Part shown: piece by piece, positions 27,363-36,461 of the stretch
How the letters are laid out: each line of letters begins with the position of its first letter
How positions within the stretch are numbered: the stretch's first letter is position 1
Assembly: GCA_040507225.1 (NCBI GenBank)
Contig: JBEVVG010000005.1
Coordinates: 62,001 to 126,000 of the forward strand
Length of the DNA: 64,000 nucleotides
Direction: 5' to 3'
Source of the DNA: Thiodiazotropha sp040507225
Lineage (GTDB): Bacteria; Pseudomonadota; Gammaproteobacteria; Chromatiales; Chromatiaceae
Notes under the pieces: generated by a model
Database searches by the model: none
Seen by the model: only the letters and a program-made list of their open reading frames with translations
Told to the model about the DNA's origin: nothing
Program-made: the position numbers and the translations under genes

Positions 27363-28004
27363 TCAGGATCCGGCATTTGCGGACAGGTCATCCACCCAGA
27401 GAGGCAGGCGGAGAAATCGTGCCAGGAGTCTGGCATCGTGGTTTAATTTTGTGAAGTCCGCATGGTCCATTAAATTGAACCTGCTTCCGTCGAGAAAAAC
27501 AAGATTGAGTTCGTAGCTGAAATATGGGTGCTGCGACTCTCCTGCGCACAGACACTCTTTTTCTCTCAACACCTGGATTGCGCGGAGACTGTCGATCGAA
27601 TGGCTAGTATGTCTGTTTTCCTTGTGACCCGGCAGGATTCCCAGTCTGGGGTCTCGATAAACGACACCGGCTTGCCGGTCGATGACAATCGGGGTTGATT
27701 CACCGTAGATCAGCAGTAGGCCTGTCAGCGAAATCAAAAAGCTGAAGAGCAGTGGTAAGAGAGAGGCGCCTGTGAAGAGAGAAATAAAAAAAATAACCAG
27801 CCCAAACAGTGTCAAGTACAGATAAATCATGTGTGCTTTCAGGGTGGGCACAATCTCCCAGCGGGTTGAAGAGATCCGCCGGATTCGACGATTTTGATAG
27901 GTTTGCCCGTTATTCGGGTTAATGGGTGGCCAGGCTGTATCCGCATTGGATACCTCGTCCAGTCGGGAACGGTCGGGGTGGTTCGTTGTTTCGCTTCGAT
28001 GCAT
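27363..28004 (-). CDS. Two-helix membrane protein of unknown function (paralogue of 23484-24089)
   Basis: The 213-residue protein has a charged N terminus, two close membrane helices (about 58-78 and 80-100) and a C-terminal domain. That domain ends SYELNLVFLDGSRFNLMDH plus a basic helix, LNHDARLLARFLRLPL. This C-terminal block matches the protein at 23484-24089 and marks a small paralogous family. It starts 12 nt after the hybrid kinase gene and ends 12 nt before the 76-aa gene, so it is part of the same message. The function is unknown; a role in signalling with the kinase is only suggested by position. Confidence 0.75.
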   Translation of the reverse strand: MHRSETTNHPDRSRLDEVSNADTAWPPINPNNGQTYQNRRIRRISSTRWEIVPTLKAHMIYLYLTLFGLVIFFISLFTGASLLPLLFSFLISLTGLLLIYGESTPIVIDRQAGVVYRDPRLGILPGHKENRHTSHSIDSLRAIQVLREKECLCAGESQHPYFSYELNLVFLDGSRFNLMDHADFTKLNHDARLLARFLRLPLWVDDLSANAGS

Positions 28005-28016
28005 GGTCTTCGCGGC

Positions 28017-31000
28017 TTATCGGGACTGCTCAATCCCATCGAGTGTGTGCAGCGCCTGTTCAAAATCATATTTGCGTACATGCATTTGTACGGACTGGAG
28101 CAGATGTAACAGAGCAGGGTCCTGGATCCCGCTGATCAGGTTCTCCAGTTGTTCCTCTGACTCGACATCATAGTTGCTGATACGCTCCCTGAGATCTGAA
28201 AGCCGATGACTGATCTCGTACTCGGAAAGATGTGAGGCTGTGACCGAGTTCGTCTCGGTGTCGATACTGGACAGATCAGAGATGATGGTGTTCAGTTCGT
28301 TTTCTATCAGGTTGACGTACTTGTTCACCTGGCTGTGTGTTTCAGATTCGTTATTGAGTGCTGTTTCGAGGTTTGTGCAGTGTGCCGATAAATTGAAGGC
28401 ACCGATGGTCGCGGATACGGCTTTCAGTGTGTGTATGGTTCTGAGCGCGGTTTCTAAATCCCGGTTGTCCAGGGAAGCGCGAAGGGTGTCAACCGTATGA
28501 TGCTGATTATCGCGGAATGTAATCAACAGTTTGAGGTAGGTTTCATGATCACCATCCAGATTCTGCAGCGCCCTTTGGCTGTCGAGTGCTGAGGAAGGGA
28601 TAGATACGCCGGTCGCTGCTTGGACGGTTTGATGGTGTTTTGGTTTGATCCATCGTTGCAGAACCTCGAACATCCCGTGGACATCAATCGGCTTGGCAAT
28701 ATGGTCGTTCATGCCGTACTGAAGCGCTTTCTCCCGATCGCCCTTCAATGCGTTGGCGGTCATGGCGATGATTGGAAGGTCATTATATTTGCCCAACTGG
28801 CGGATCCTGCTTGTGGCGGTATAGCCGTCCATGACCGGCATCTGGCAATCCATGAGTATACCGTCGTAATCATGTTGCTCGAGCTTGTCCAGGGCCTGCT
28901 GACCATTAGATGCCATCTCGACCTGGATCTCGCGCCGCGTCAGTAATTCGTAGGCGAGTTCCTGGTTGAACTCATTGTCTTCAACGAGTAGTAGTTTTGC
29001 GCCCCTGAGATGGTTCATTTCATCAGAGCTGGTTGACTCGGCAACATGTGATGCATCGGTCAGGGTACCTTGGGCCAATGCAGTCTTGACGGCCTCTAGC
29101 AGGGTAAGGGGGGTGAAGGGTTTCTCGAGGAACTGACTCTGGCGGGGCATGCTGGATGGATGCATCTGATACGACGGGTCGGGTAGGCTCGAGAGAATCA
29201 GTATCTGAGCTTCGCGCGGAAAGACCTTTAAATCGCCCGGCCTTGGAAATGTGCTGTTCCAGTCAGGGGGCGTGTCGAGGATGATCAGGTCGAGGTTATC
29301 ACCCGAGGCGAGGTCCGGACTGGCGGGCGAATCACCCTGCTCCGCGCTGACCACGTTCATGCCGAAACCCTGCAGAGATTCAGTGAGGATCTCACGATTG
29401 GTGGCGTCATTGCTGACCAGCAGCACAGTTTTGTGCTCCAATTCACTTGGTTTTATCAGTGGATCACTGCCGGGCTGTGTCTGCGCTCTTACCCTCACCG
29501 TAAAATAGAACCTGCTGCCCTTGCCATGGGTGCTGTCGACACGGATGTCCCCGCCCATAAGTTCGGTCAACTTTTTGGAAATTGCCAGTCCCAGGCCGGT
29601 GCCGCCATACCTGCGGGTGGTAGAACTGTCGGCCTGGGTGAAGCCTTCGAACAACTGCTCCTGCTGTGACAGTGTCATTCCTATACCGTTATCGATGACG
29701 GAAAATCCCAGAGTTACACCATCAGGGGTATTTTCAACAGTCTCGATATCGACTAAAACCTTACCTCCGGGGTCTGTGAATTTGATTGCGTTATTGCTCA
29801 GATTGACCAGCACCTGTTCGAGTCTAAGTGGGTCGCCGTTGAGATCCAGCGGTACCTGAGGTCTGATCCGATACATCAATTCAATGTGTTTCTCGGCAGC
29901 CTTGATCAGCAGCAGATTGGTGATGTTCGTGAGGATCTGATCCAGATTGAAATTTACGCACTCGATGCTGAGTTTTCCGGCTTCTATCTTCGAAAAATCA
30001 AGTATGTCATTGATGATGTTGAGTAACGCAACGCTGGCCTTGTGTGCTTTTTCTATGTATCCGCGCTGCTTGTCATCCAGAGAACCCTGCATCGCCAGAT
30101 AGGACATTCCGATGATTGAATTCATGGGAGTGCGGATTTCATGGCTCATATTGGCGAGAAACTGGCTCTTTGCGATACTCGCCAGTTCGGCTGATTCACG
30201 GGCTTCGTTTAAAACCTTTTCCGCCTCTTTGCGTCGGGTGATTTCAGTGTGAATAGCCAGGTAACGTACAGGATTATGATGTTCGTCAAGAAGTGGCGTG
30301 ATGGTCGAGCTGACCCAGTAAAGCTTGCCGTCACGATTTCGATTGCAGAGCTCGCCGCTCCAGGATTTACCACTCTGGATGGTCTCCCAGATGACCCTGT
30401 AAAAATCATTATCATGTACACCGGAAGATACAATATGGTGTGTCTTTCCAATCAGTTCCGCCCTTGAAAAACCACTGATTGTTACAAAGTGATCATTCAC
30501 ATAGGTAATTTTACCCGTGTTGTCCGTCATGCTGACGATGGCATGGTTGTTGAGGGCGCTTTGCTGAAAACTCAGTTCATTGACCATCGCGCTGAAAGCA
30601 TGACTGAGTTGTCCAATCTCATCATTACCCGCTTCAGGCAGGCTGACGTCCAGGTCGCCCAATGCGATCTTGTTTGTGGCATTGGCCAGTTTCTTCAGCG
30701 GTTCGACAGCCGTGCGATACAGCCCAATCAGGGTAATCAAAACGATCAGGGCGATTAGGGAAATGATGAAATTGCGTACTTTGTGGAGATCGTCGAGGAT
30801 CAACTTCTCCGCACTGGCCCAGCTTAAATCGACATGGATGGCGCCAAGTCGTGAGCCTGAAAGCGACAGCGTGTGGTTATATGGGATGAGTTTGAGGTCA
30901 CTGTCGTCGACCACCTCATCTATGAATAGTGGATAGATTCTTCGGTTCTCATGATCGAATAACTGCACATTGAACCAGTTGTTGGTATGGTCCACCAGCA

Positions 31001-31214
31001 AAGCGTCCAGGTTGGAGTACAGCGCGGCTATGTCATTCGATAAAAGGTTGTTGATCAGCGCGGGCTCAGCGGCATGGATCTCATGCCTGGCGTACTCTAC
31101 GAATTGATCCTTGCCCTTCTGTATCTGTAGCGGTGTCCAATAGAAATGCATCACCGCAAGAATCAGTGATAAGCCAACCAGTGGCGGAAGAGTGACCTTC
31201 AGTTGCAGATTCAT
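28017..31214 (-). CDS. Hybrid sensor histidine kinase (HAMP-PAS-HisKA-HATPase-REC-REC-Hpt)
   Basis: The 1065-residue protein has a membrane helix (about 8-26), a periplasmic sensor region (about 27-147) and a second helix (about 148-168). HAMP (to about 215), PAS (about 220-330), HisKA with His358 in NMSHEIRTP, and HATPase (about 460-580; NNAIKF, DNGIGM, GGTGLGLAI) follow. Next are a degenerate receiver (about 595-715), a canonical receiver with VEDN and Asp789 in MDCQMPVMDG, and an Hpt domain with HTLK at about 928. The first receiver keeps ILDT and EKPF but has VSND in place of the acidic pair. No separate response regulator gene is adjacent. A PhnD-like binding protein gene ends 6 nt upstream and is the likely sensor partner. 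Confidence 0.92.
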   Translation of the reverse strand: MNLQLKVTLPPLVGLSLILAVMHFYWTPLQIQKGKDQFVEYARHEIHAAEPALINNLLSNDIAALYSNLDALLVDHTNNWFNVQLFDHENRRIYPLFIDEVVDDSDLKLIPYNHTLSLSGSRLGAIHVDLSWASAEKLILDDLHKVRNFIISLIALIVLITLIGLYRTAVEPLKKLANATNKIALGDLDVSLPEAGNDEIGQLSHAFSAMVNELSFQQSALNNHAIVSMTDNTGKITYVNDHFVTISGFSRAELIGKTHHIVSSGVHDNDFYRVIWETIQSGKSWSGELCNRNRDGKLYWVSSTITPLLDEHHNPVRYLAIHTEITRRKEAEKVLNEARESAELASIAKSQFLANMSHEIRTPMNSIIGMSYLAMQGSLDDKQRGYIEKAHKASVALLNIINDILDFSKIEAGKLSIECVNFNLDQILTNITNLLLIKAAEKHIELMYRIRPQVPLDLNGDPLRLEQVLVNLSNNAIKFTDPGGKVLVDIETVENTPDGVTLGFSVIDNGIGMTLSQQEQLFEGFTQADSSTTRRYGGTGLGLAISKKLTELMGGDIRVDSTHGKGSRFYFTVRVRAQTQPGSDPLIKPSELEHKTVLLVSNDATNREILTESLQGFGMNVVSAEQGDSPASPDLASGDNLDLIILDTPPDWNSTFPRPGDLKVFPREAQILILSSLPDPSYQMHPSSMPRQSQFLEKPFTPLTLLEAVKTALAQGTLTDASHVAESTSSDEMNHLRGAKLLLVEDNEFNQELAYELLTRREIQVEMASNGQQALDKLEQHDYDGILMDCQMPVMDGYTATSRIRQLGKYNDLPIIAMTANALKGDREKALQYGMNDHIAKPIDVHGMFEVLQRWIKPKHHQTVQAATGVSIPSSALDSQRALQNLDGDHETYLKLLITFRDNQHHTVDTLRASLDNRDLETALRTIHTLKAVSATIGAFNLSAHCTNLETALNNESETHSQVNKYVNLIENELNTIISDLSSIDTETNSVTASHLSEYEISHRLSDLRERISNYDVESEEQLENLISGIQDPALLHLLQSVQMHVRKYDFEQALHTLDGIEQSR

Positions 31215-31220
31215 CAGACC

Positions 31221-32051
31221 CTACGGGGCTACGTAAAATCGCTCCAATCCCATCTTGGTCAGCGGCTCATAGTCGGATAGCGTGGCCTTGCCTACCTGTT
31301 TCATGGGAATTTTAGCCAGTAATGCCCGGCCTTCATCGGAGTTCCCGATTTCCAGCAAGGCATCCTGTATCAGCTGGCGAATCTCTTCCGCTACTCTTGG
31401 ATGGGCGACGAATGGATGAGGTGCGACCTTTTCTGTTTCGTGGATCACCAATAGGTGGTCCCGATACTCTTGCTTCTGTCGATTGAGGGTTTTCTGTACT
31501 CCGCCCCCTGCGCTGGCCTTTTTCAAGAGGACATTGAGATACACAGAGTCGTGTGTTTTCACGTAGTAAGGCGTGATGTTGACTTTAAACCTGTCAGAGA
31601 GTTCCTGGCGCATCATCAGGGATGCCCCCAGAGCATTGGGCGCGGGAAATGCTACGATCTTGCCGTCGAGGTCACCTGGGCTCTTGATGTCACTCTCCTT
31701 GCTCACCACCAACACGCCATAAAGCCGTCTGGCCTGATCCCTGATCAGTGGTACATATCCCGTCTTTTCATTGGCAATCACCAGGTGGTAGGGATTCATA
31801 TAGGCGAAATCGTAGACGCCTGCCATGAACTCTCGTTCAAATTCCGGAATCGTCGGTGACCCACGGAGTTCAAAACGATAGCCAGTGGATTGCTCGAGTC
31901 TGTCGAGGATCGGTCGCCAGATCGCATGCAGTTTTCTCGCTTCAAATTGCGGCACGACCCCCACCGTGAAGACTTCCTGACCGGCTTGGACGGACAGGTT
32001 CAGCACCGAGAAGAACAACAGTACGAGTACGGCAGGCAAATTAATTCGCAT
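31221..32051 (-). CDS. PhnD-like phosphate/phosphonate-type periplasmic binding protein
   Basis: The protein is 276 residues from the ATG at 32051, chosen because GGGAGGAAAG lies just upstream and because a signal peptide (LPAVLVLLFFSVLNLSVQA) starts there. The mature part begins EVFTVGVVPQFEARKL, typical of PhnD-like proteins. Internal motifs DFAYMNPYHLVIAN and KIVAFPAPNALGASLMM fit that family, which binds phosphonates, phosphite or other small anions. No ABC permease or ATPase gene is near. The hybrid kinase gene starts 6 nt after its stop, so the protein most likely presents a ligand to the kinase's periplasmic domain. Confidence 0.85.
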   Translation of the reverse strand: MRINLPAVLVLLFFSVLNLSVQAGQEVFTVGVVPQFEARKLHAIWRPILDRLEQSTGYRFELRGSPTIPEFEREFMAGVYDFAYMNPYHLVIANEKTGYVPLIRDQARRLYGVLVVSKESDIKSPGDLDGKIVAFPAPNALGASLMMRQELSDRFKVNITPYYVKTHDSVYLNVLLKKASAGGGVQKTLNRQKQEYRDHLLVIHETEKVAPHPFVAHPRVAEEIRQLIQDALLEIGNSDEGRALLAKIPMKQVGKATLSDYEPLTKMGLERFYVAP

Positions 32052-32507
32052 TAGAACTTTCCTCCCACAGTGTCGATCAGATTCCCATGCCTGGGATTTC
32101 CAATCCTGAAGAGTGGTTGTTATGGCGCAGTTGATGCCGGGGGACACTTATTCATAATCGGCAGATATCTTCAGGCCTGAAGGAGGGAATGGGATCGCTG
32201 ACGTAGTGACTGTTGGGAGGTCCAGGGAAAGGAATCGCAGTGGCTGAGAAATCATCGCATAACAGTCGATCGTCATTTACCCGCTATTTGGTGGATTGTA
32301 ACTCACTGATTATCATATATATATCCGTTCTACTCTGAGAGGTGGAATGGTTTGCCCCTGGTCGTGAAGAGATTTCAGGCCGATTCGATAACCTCTTCAA
32401 CGAGGTAAATTCAACAATCAGGCTTCCAGGCCGATATTAAGAGAGAGAAGCAGGTACTCAGGTTTTATCCACACGGTTACAAACTGACGTGCAGCGGGGT
32501 TTCAGAC
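32052..32507. other. Divergent intergenic region upstream of the binding-protein operon
   Basis: These 456 bp lie between two divergent genes and should contain both promoters. Apart from the ribosome binding site of the PhnD-like gene and an AT-rich patch around 32310-32325, I see no repeat, hairpin or small gene that I can support. Confidence 0.3.
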
Positions 32508-33581
32508 ATGATCATCGCCCAATCCTCCATCAACATGGGAAGCCAGCACACCGCTGAGGTGAGACATGAGGAAAAGACCAAACTGACGATCTGGCGCGGA
32601 GAGCGGCCTGGGTCTGAAACTGCGCAAACACACAGGCCCGCCAGGTTGCCTGCACAGCATCCACAGGCTCCAGGGGTCGAAATCTCCCAGGCGGCGCAGT
32701 CATTGCAGCCGAACCGGGCACTCCTGAAACTCGATGAGGCCGCTTCTGAGCCCCCTATGGGTGATCTGAAGATCCAACTGCTGAAATTACTGATCGAGCG
32801 TTTTACCGGCCGTGAGATCGATATCCTGACTCCGGATGAATTGAACCCGGATGCGGAAGCGGTGGAAGTTGAACAGAGCCAGACGCAGTCGCAGACATCG
32901 GATCAATCGGTCGGTTGGGGCCTGATCTACGACTTTTACGCGTCTCATTACGAATCGGAGCGAACCGAATTCCAGGCTCAGGGCGTAGTGCAAACCGCGG
33001 ATGGGCGGGAGATCAGCATCTCCCTGGAATTGAGCATGAGCCGGGAATTCTTCAGTGAAACGAGTATCGAGCTACGCGCTGGGGACGCGGTGATGAAAGA
33101 TCCCCTGGTGGTCAACTTCAACGGTACTGCCGCACAACTGACGGAACGTAATTTCAGTTTCGATATCGATGCGGACGGCCGCGAGGAGCAGATCGCCTTC
33201 GTGCGGCCCGGCAGTGGACTGCTCGCGCTTGATCGCAATGCGGACGGTCGCATCAATGACGGCAGCGAATTGTTCGGTGCGCTCAGCGGCGATGGATTCA
33301 GTGACCTCTCGGCTCACGACCAGGATGCCAATGGCTGGATCGATGAGGCGGATGCGATCTACAGTCGCCTGCGGATATGGACAAAATCCGCCGACGGGGA
33401 AGATTCGCTCATCGCGCTGGGGCAGGCCGGAGTCGGCGCCATTTATCTCGGTTCCGTGGAGACACCGTTCCTGCTCAAGAATGCTGCCAACGAAACTCTG
33501 GGTCAGTTTCGCCAGAGTGGGGTTTATCTTACCGAGGAGGGGCAGGTCGGGAGTCTTCAGCAAGTGGATCTGGTTGTCTAG
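32508..33581 (+). CDS. Hypothetical protein with EF-hand-like calcium-binding loops
   Basis: The 357-residue protein has no signal peptide. Its first 130 residues are polar and Gln/Glu-rich, with IQLLKLLIERFTGREIDIL as an amphipathic segment. The second half carries three acidic loops of the DxDxDG kind: DIDADGREEQ, DRNADGRINDGSE and DQDANGWIDEAD. It then has a beta-rich end (GVGAIYLGSVETPFLL). Similar unnamed proteins with ELFG-x-GDGF-type repeats are widespread in proteobacteria. Calcium binding is inferred from the loops. It is monocistronic. Confidence 0.7.
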   Translation: MIIAQSSINMGSQHTAEVRHEEKTKLTIWRGERPGSETAQTHRPARLPAQHPQAPGVEISQAAQSLQPNRALLKLDEAASEPPMGDLKIQLLKLLIERFTGREIDILTPDELNPDAEAVEVEQSQTQSQTSDQSVGWGLIYDFYASHYESERTEFQAQGVVQTADGREISISLELSMSREFFSETSIELRAGDAVMKDPLVVNFNGTAAQLTERNFSFDIDADGREEQIAFVRPGSGLLALDRNADGRINDGSELFGALSGDGFSDLSAHDQDANGWIDEADAIYSRLRIWTKSADGEDSLIALGQAGVGAIYLGSVETPFLLKNAANETLGQFRQSGVYLTEEGQVGSLQQVDLVV

Positions 33582-33961
33582 TGGCCCGCTAGGGCACATT
33601 GGATTGGTATTGTCAGGCCCTGGAAGCATGCCGGGCGGCTGCTTGAATCCCCGGTTTATGGTTTGAAGTATCGCCCCGTATTGAGTGCCTGAAATCGAGC
33701 CTTCACCCCGGTGTTTCACGGGTTGTTTTTTATCCTTATTTTCCATGGTCAGGATCAATCGATCTGTGGTCGATGCGTCTGACCGATAAGCCTATCGTCC
33801 TCTTTACTCTTCGATCACCTCGGCGTCACTACCGTTAACCTTTGTGAAAATGTCACAGCGGCACGCGTTATTTCCTCACAGGTCGTTTCCGCACTTCGCA
33901 TTAGCATAAGAGACACTACGGAGATCCCGAGATCCCGGAATATATTTGAGGAACCAGTGCA
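33582..33961. other. Intergenic region after the EF-hand-like gene
   Basis: This 380-bp stretch between the EF-hand-like gene and a possible small ORF shows no credible coding sequence on either strand. The tail end contains GAGGAA at 33948-33953, which could serve as the ribosome binding site of the small ORF at 33962. No clear terminator follows the upstream gene. Confidence 0.3.
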
Positions 33962-34105
33962 ATGAGTAAACAGATCAAGCCGGAGGGTGAGGGTGACAAT
34001 GAATTTTCCCGATCCCGGGTCACTGAAATTTTCGAACTGGTTTTATTCGTCTTACTATTGATTTGGGGGGGTGTGTCCAGCACTCCAACCTGTGCCGGAT
34101 TCTGA
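33962..34105 (+). CDS. Possible small single-helix membrane peptide
   Basis: This is a 47-codon ATG frame with GAGGAA 8 nt upstream. The first 24 residues are charged and polar (SKQIKPEGEGDNEFSR) and the rest contains one hydrophobic helix (IFELVLFVLLLIWGG) before a short tail. It could be a small membrane protein or a spurious frame. It lies downstream of, and opposite to, the decaheme operon, and a strong hairpin follows at 34215-34241. I cannot assign a function. Confidence 0.35.
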   Translation: MSKQIKPEGEGDNEFSRSRVTEIFELVLFVLLLIWGGVSSTPTCAGF

Positions 34106-34214
34106 CGACCCTCAGTCGCTCATCAAGAGGCGGGTGATCTCCCTGGGCGACACCTGCCCGTCAACTCATGCCTCTCGGGCCGGAGTATCTCCCTGCCATC
34201 AGTATTGGAAAAAT

Positions 34215-34241
34215 GCCGGGCCCCGCCATATGGGGCCCGGC
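34215..34241. terminator. Strong symmetric GC hairpin between converging units
   Basis: A perfect 10-bp inverted repeat (GCCGGGCCCC at 34215-34224, GGGGCCCGGC at 34232-34241) with a 7-nt loop lies 42 nt downstream of the last decaheme cytochrome gene (minus) and after the possible small ORF (plus). It is the likely bidirectional end point. There is no T-run on either side, so termination may need other factors. Confidence 0.55.
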
Positions 34242-34283
34242 GTGCCTGAAGACCTGACTCAGGATCTCCTTGATTGACGGACG

Positions 34284-36461
34284 CTACTCATTCGGATCGG
34301 CGGCGGCTGGCGGGAAGTTGACCAGTTCATGACTGTCATAGAGGTCCGCGATCCGATCCTCCCCGTGACACACGGTACACTGACGGGGGTCGTCCAGGGT
34401 GGTTGCATCGAAGCTGCCTCCCATGAGCAACATATGCACCGCGGCAGCGGCTTCGGCTTCGATCTTGGCGGGGTCCACCGCTGGATATGCCGCCGGGGTC
34501 GCATCAACATCTGTGCCGTGACAACCGCCGCAAACCACCTCATTGGGGGTCCTCCAGACTGGCGTACCCTCGTTATTGGTATGACAGATCATGCAGTTGT
34601 TGGACTCCTGTGGGAAGGTGACATGCGACCAGTCGCGGTGCTTCAGATCGCCGCTGGCGCTGGCGCTGTGAACCGCATGCACCCGGTTGCCGATGTAATC
34701 GCCGTAGTTGCCGGAGAGGTCATGACAACCCAGACAGTGATCGGTGTCGAACGGGGCATGATGCGGGTGCGCGCCTTCCAGATGCATCACGGTGTCACCA
34801 TGACAGTTGCTGCAGGCGTCACCGGATACCTTGTGTTCAAGCGTGTCCGTATTCACTTGGAAATTGATCACTGCGCTCGAGGCTGTGACGAAGTCGGTCG
34901 CGGAAACGGCGCCGTAGTCCATGCCTTCGAAGCGCACCATGTAGGTGCCGGGGGTCATGTCAGTTGGAATGGCCATCAGTTGGTAGGAGAAACCGTTGCC
35001 GCTGCTGGTGACCCGGGGGTCGTCATTGGGGGTGGGCACCCCACTGACCAGCTCGTTGACGAACAGGGGATGGCCCTGGGTCGGGGTGCCCGAAAGCGCC
35101 GGGTCGGTGCTGGAATTCGTGGTCAGCACCGGTACCGCATCGGCACGCGGCCCGTACACATAGAGGTTGGCTGCTGACAGGCCGTTACCGGAGGCCCCCG
35201 TAACGTCCTGATCGGCCGTATAGCGGGAAGCGTCGACCGGGCCGGATGCATCCGCCAGGGTAACGCTGACAACCGGTGCCTCGCCAGTGACATAGTAGCT
35301 GCCGTTGGCGGGCGGGGTCATGCTGATGCTGACCTCGAACTCGGAGACCAGGTTGGGCTCCGGATCGGGATCGTGGACGATCATGACGCCACCGCCGAGA
35401 CCGCTGTCGACCCCATGGCAGACTGTGCATTCCGAGTCGTCGGCGAGGGGACCGACATACCCGGCGGTGTCGTTGCCGTGGTTGTCACCGGTGATGAAGT
35501 TGACGCTCTCATGACAGGAGCCGCAGTTTTTCATGGTCGGCACCTGGTAGGCCAACGCCGCCTGTGGGGCGTCATCCGTGTGGCACTTGCTGCAGGTGTT
35601 GGTGTGCTGGGGATAGGTGACGTGAGAGAAGTCCGCGCCGTCATCGAGCAGGGAGAACGTACCGGCGTCATGGATCCGGTGAATCATGTGCGCCAGGTCG
35701 CCTTCGGACTCATTGCGGGACTCCATGTAGTTCACGTTGTGGCAGTTGTTGCAGGACTTTACCTGGGTGTATCCGCCTCCGTGTCCCACGTTGCCGATAC
35801 GTGCGCCGTGACAGCTCTCGCAGGCTTCCGTGGTGACCATGTCTGCGCCGGAACTGCTCAGTTCGCTGCCCGGGCTGGATTGCAGGAAATCATAGGAGGC
35901 GTTGACCGCGTTGGCGAAGGTGTATCGCACCCCGTCGATGGTTTCCCGCCAACGGGCGCGCAGGGTGACCCGGATCACGTTGCTGGAAGCGGCAAGGGTG
36001 TCGCTGCAGACATAACGGTATTCACCGGTCGTGACATCCAATTGGGTGAGGGTGCCCGGCAGAGGTTCGGTCATCGGGGTTCCGCGTTCACTGATCAGCT
36101 GGTTCCAGGCATCTCCCGCGCCGGAGGCCGGGTCGCCAGGAACGAGTTCTGAGACGTAGAGACGCAGCTCATAGGCATCCTGGTAGACGTCCACGCCGTT
36201 GCCTTCCCCGTCGGTGAGGAAGAAGTGGACGCTCAGGGTCCCGGTGGCCGCGTCATAGTCAACGGTATTGCTGAGATCGAGTTGCGGGTTGAGCGGTACG
36301 ATGTCGGAAAGAATCACCGCGTCCTGCCCGTCCTGGCCGTCCATGCCATCCACCCCGTCCGATCCGTCACTGCCGCTGTTACAGGCGCTGAGTGCGAAGA
36401 GTGACAGGTACAGGGTCAGCCACATGGGCCGATGTAGGGTCCGGCTCAGTCGATTGCTCAT
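34284..36461 (-). CDS. OmcA/MtrC-family outer-surface decaheme c-type cytochrome (second copy)
   Basis: The 725-residue lipoprotein has a lipobox LSAC at about 24-27, followed by a low-complexity Gly/Asp linker with repeated DG steps. I count ten CxxCH heme motifs in two groups of five: CESCH, CNNCH, CSKCH, CGSCH, CTVCH, then CSNCH, CLGCH, CMICH, CGGCH, CTVCH. Beta-sandwich regions separate the groups, which is the layout of MtrC/OmcA. Such proteins sit on the cell surface and exchange electrons with minerals or partners. GGAGG precedes the ATG at 36461. It is the last gene of the four-gene conduit operon, 145 nt after mtrB. It differs in sequence from the first copy at 39855-42317. Confidence 0.93.
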   Translation of the reverse strand: MSNRLSRTLHRPMWLTLYLSLFALSACNSGSDGSDGVDGMDGQDGQDAVILSDIVPLNPQLDLSNTVDYDAATGTLSVHFFLTDGEGNGVDVYQDAYELRLYVSELVPGDPASGAGDAWNQLISERGTPMTEPLPGTLTQLDVTTGEYRYVCSDTLAASSNVIRVTLRARWRETIDGVRYTFANAVNASYDFLQSSPGSELSSSGADMVTTEACESCHGARIGNVGHGGGYTQVKSCNNCHNVNYMESRNESEGDLAHMIHRIHDAGTFSLLDDGADFSHVTYPQHTNTCSKCHTDDAPQAALAYQVPTMKNCGSCHESVNFITGDNHGNDTAGYVGPLADDSECTVCHGVDSGLGGGVMIVHDPDPEPNLVSEFEVSISMTPPANGSYYVTGEAPVVSVTLADASGPVDASRYTADQDVTGASGNGLSAANLYVYGPRADAVPVLTTNSSTDPALSGTPTQGHPLFVNELVSGVPTPNDDPRVTSSGNGFSYQLMAIPTDMTPGTYMVRFEGMDYGAVSATDFVTASSAVINFQVNTDTLEHKVSGDACSNCHGDTVMHLEGAHPHHAPFDTDHCLGCHDLSGNYGDYIGNRVHAVHSASASGDLKHRDWSHVTFPQESNNCMICHTNNEGTPVWRTPNEVVCGGCHGTDVDATPAAYPAVDPAKIEAEAAAAVHMLLMGGSFDATTLDDPRQCTVCHGEDRIADLYDSHELVNFPPAAADPNE

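Noticed and set aside
33072..33758. 228-codon minus-strand frame opposite the EF-hand-like gene
   Set aside because: Most of its length is antisense to a gene with clear acidic loops; the translation is low in recognisable features and lacks a ribosome binding site.
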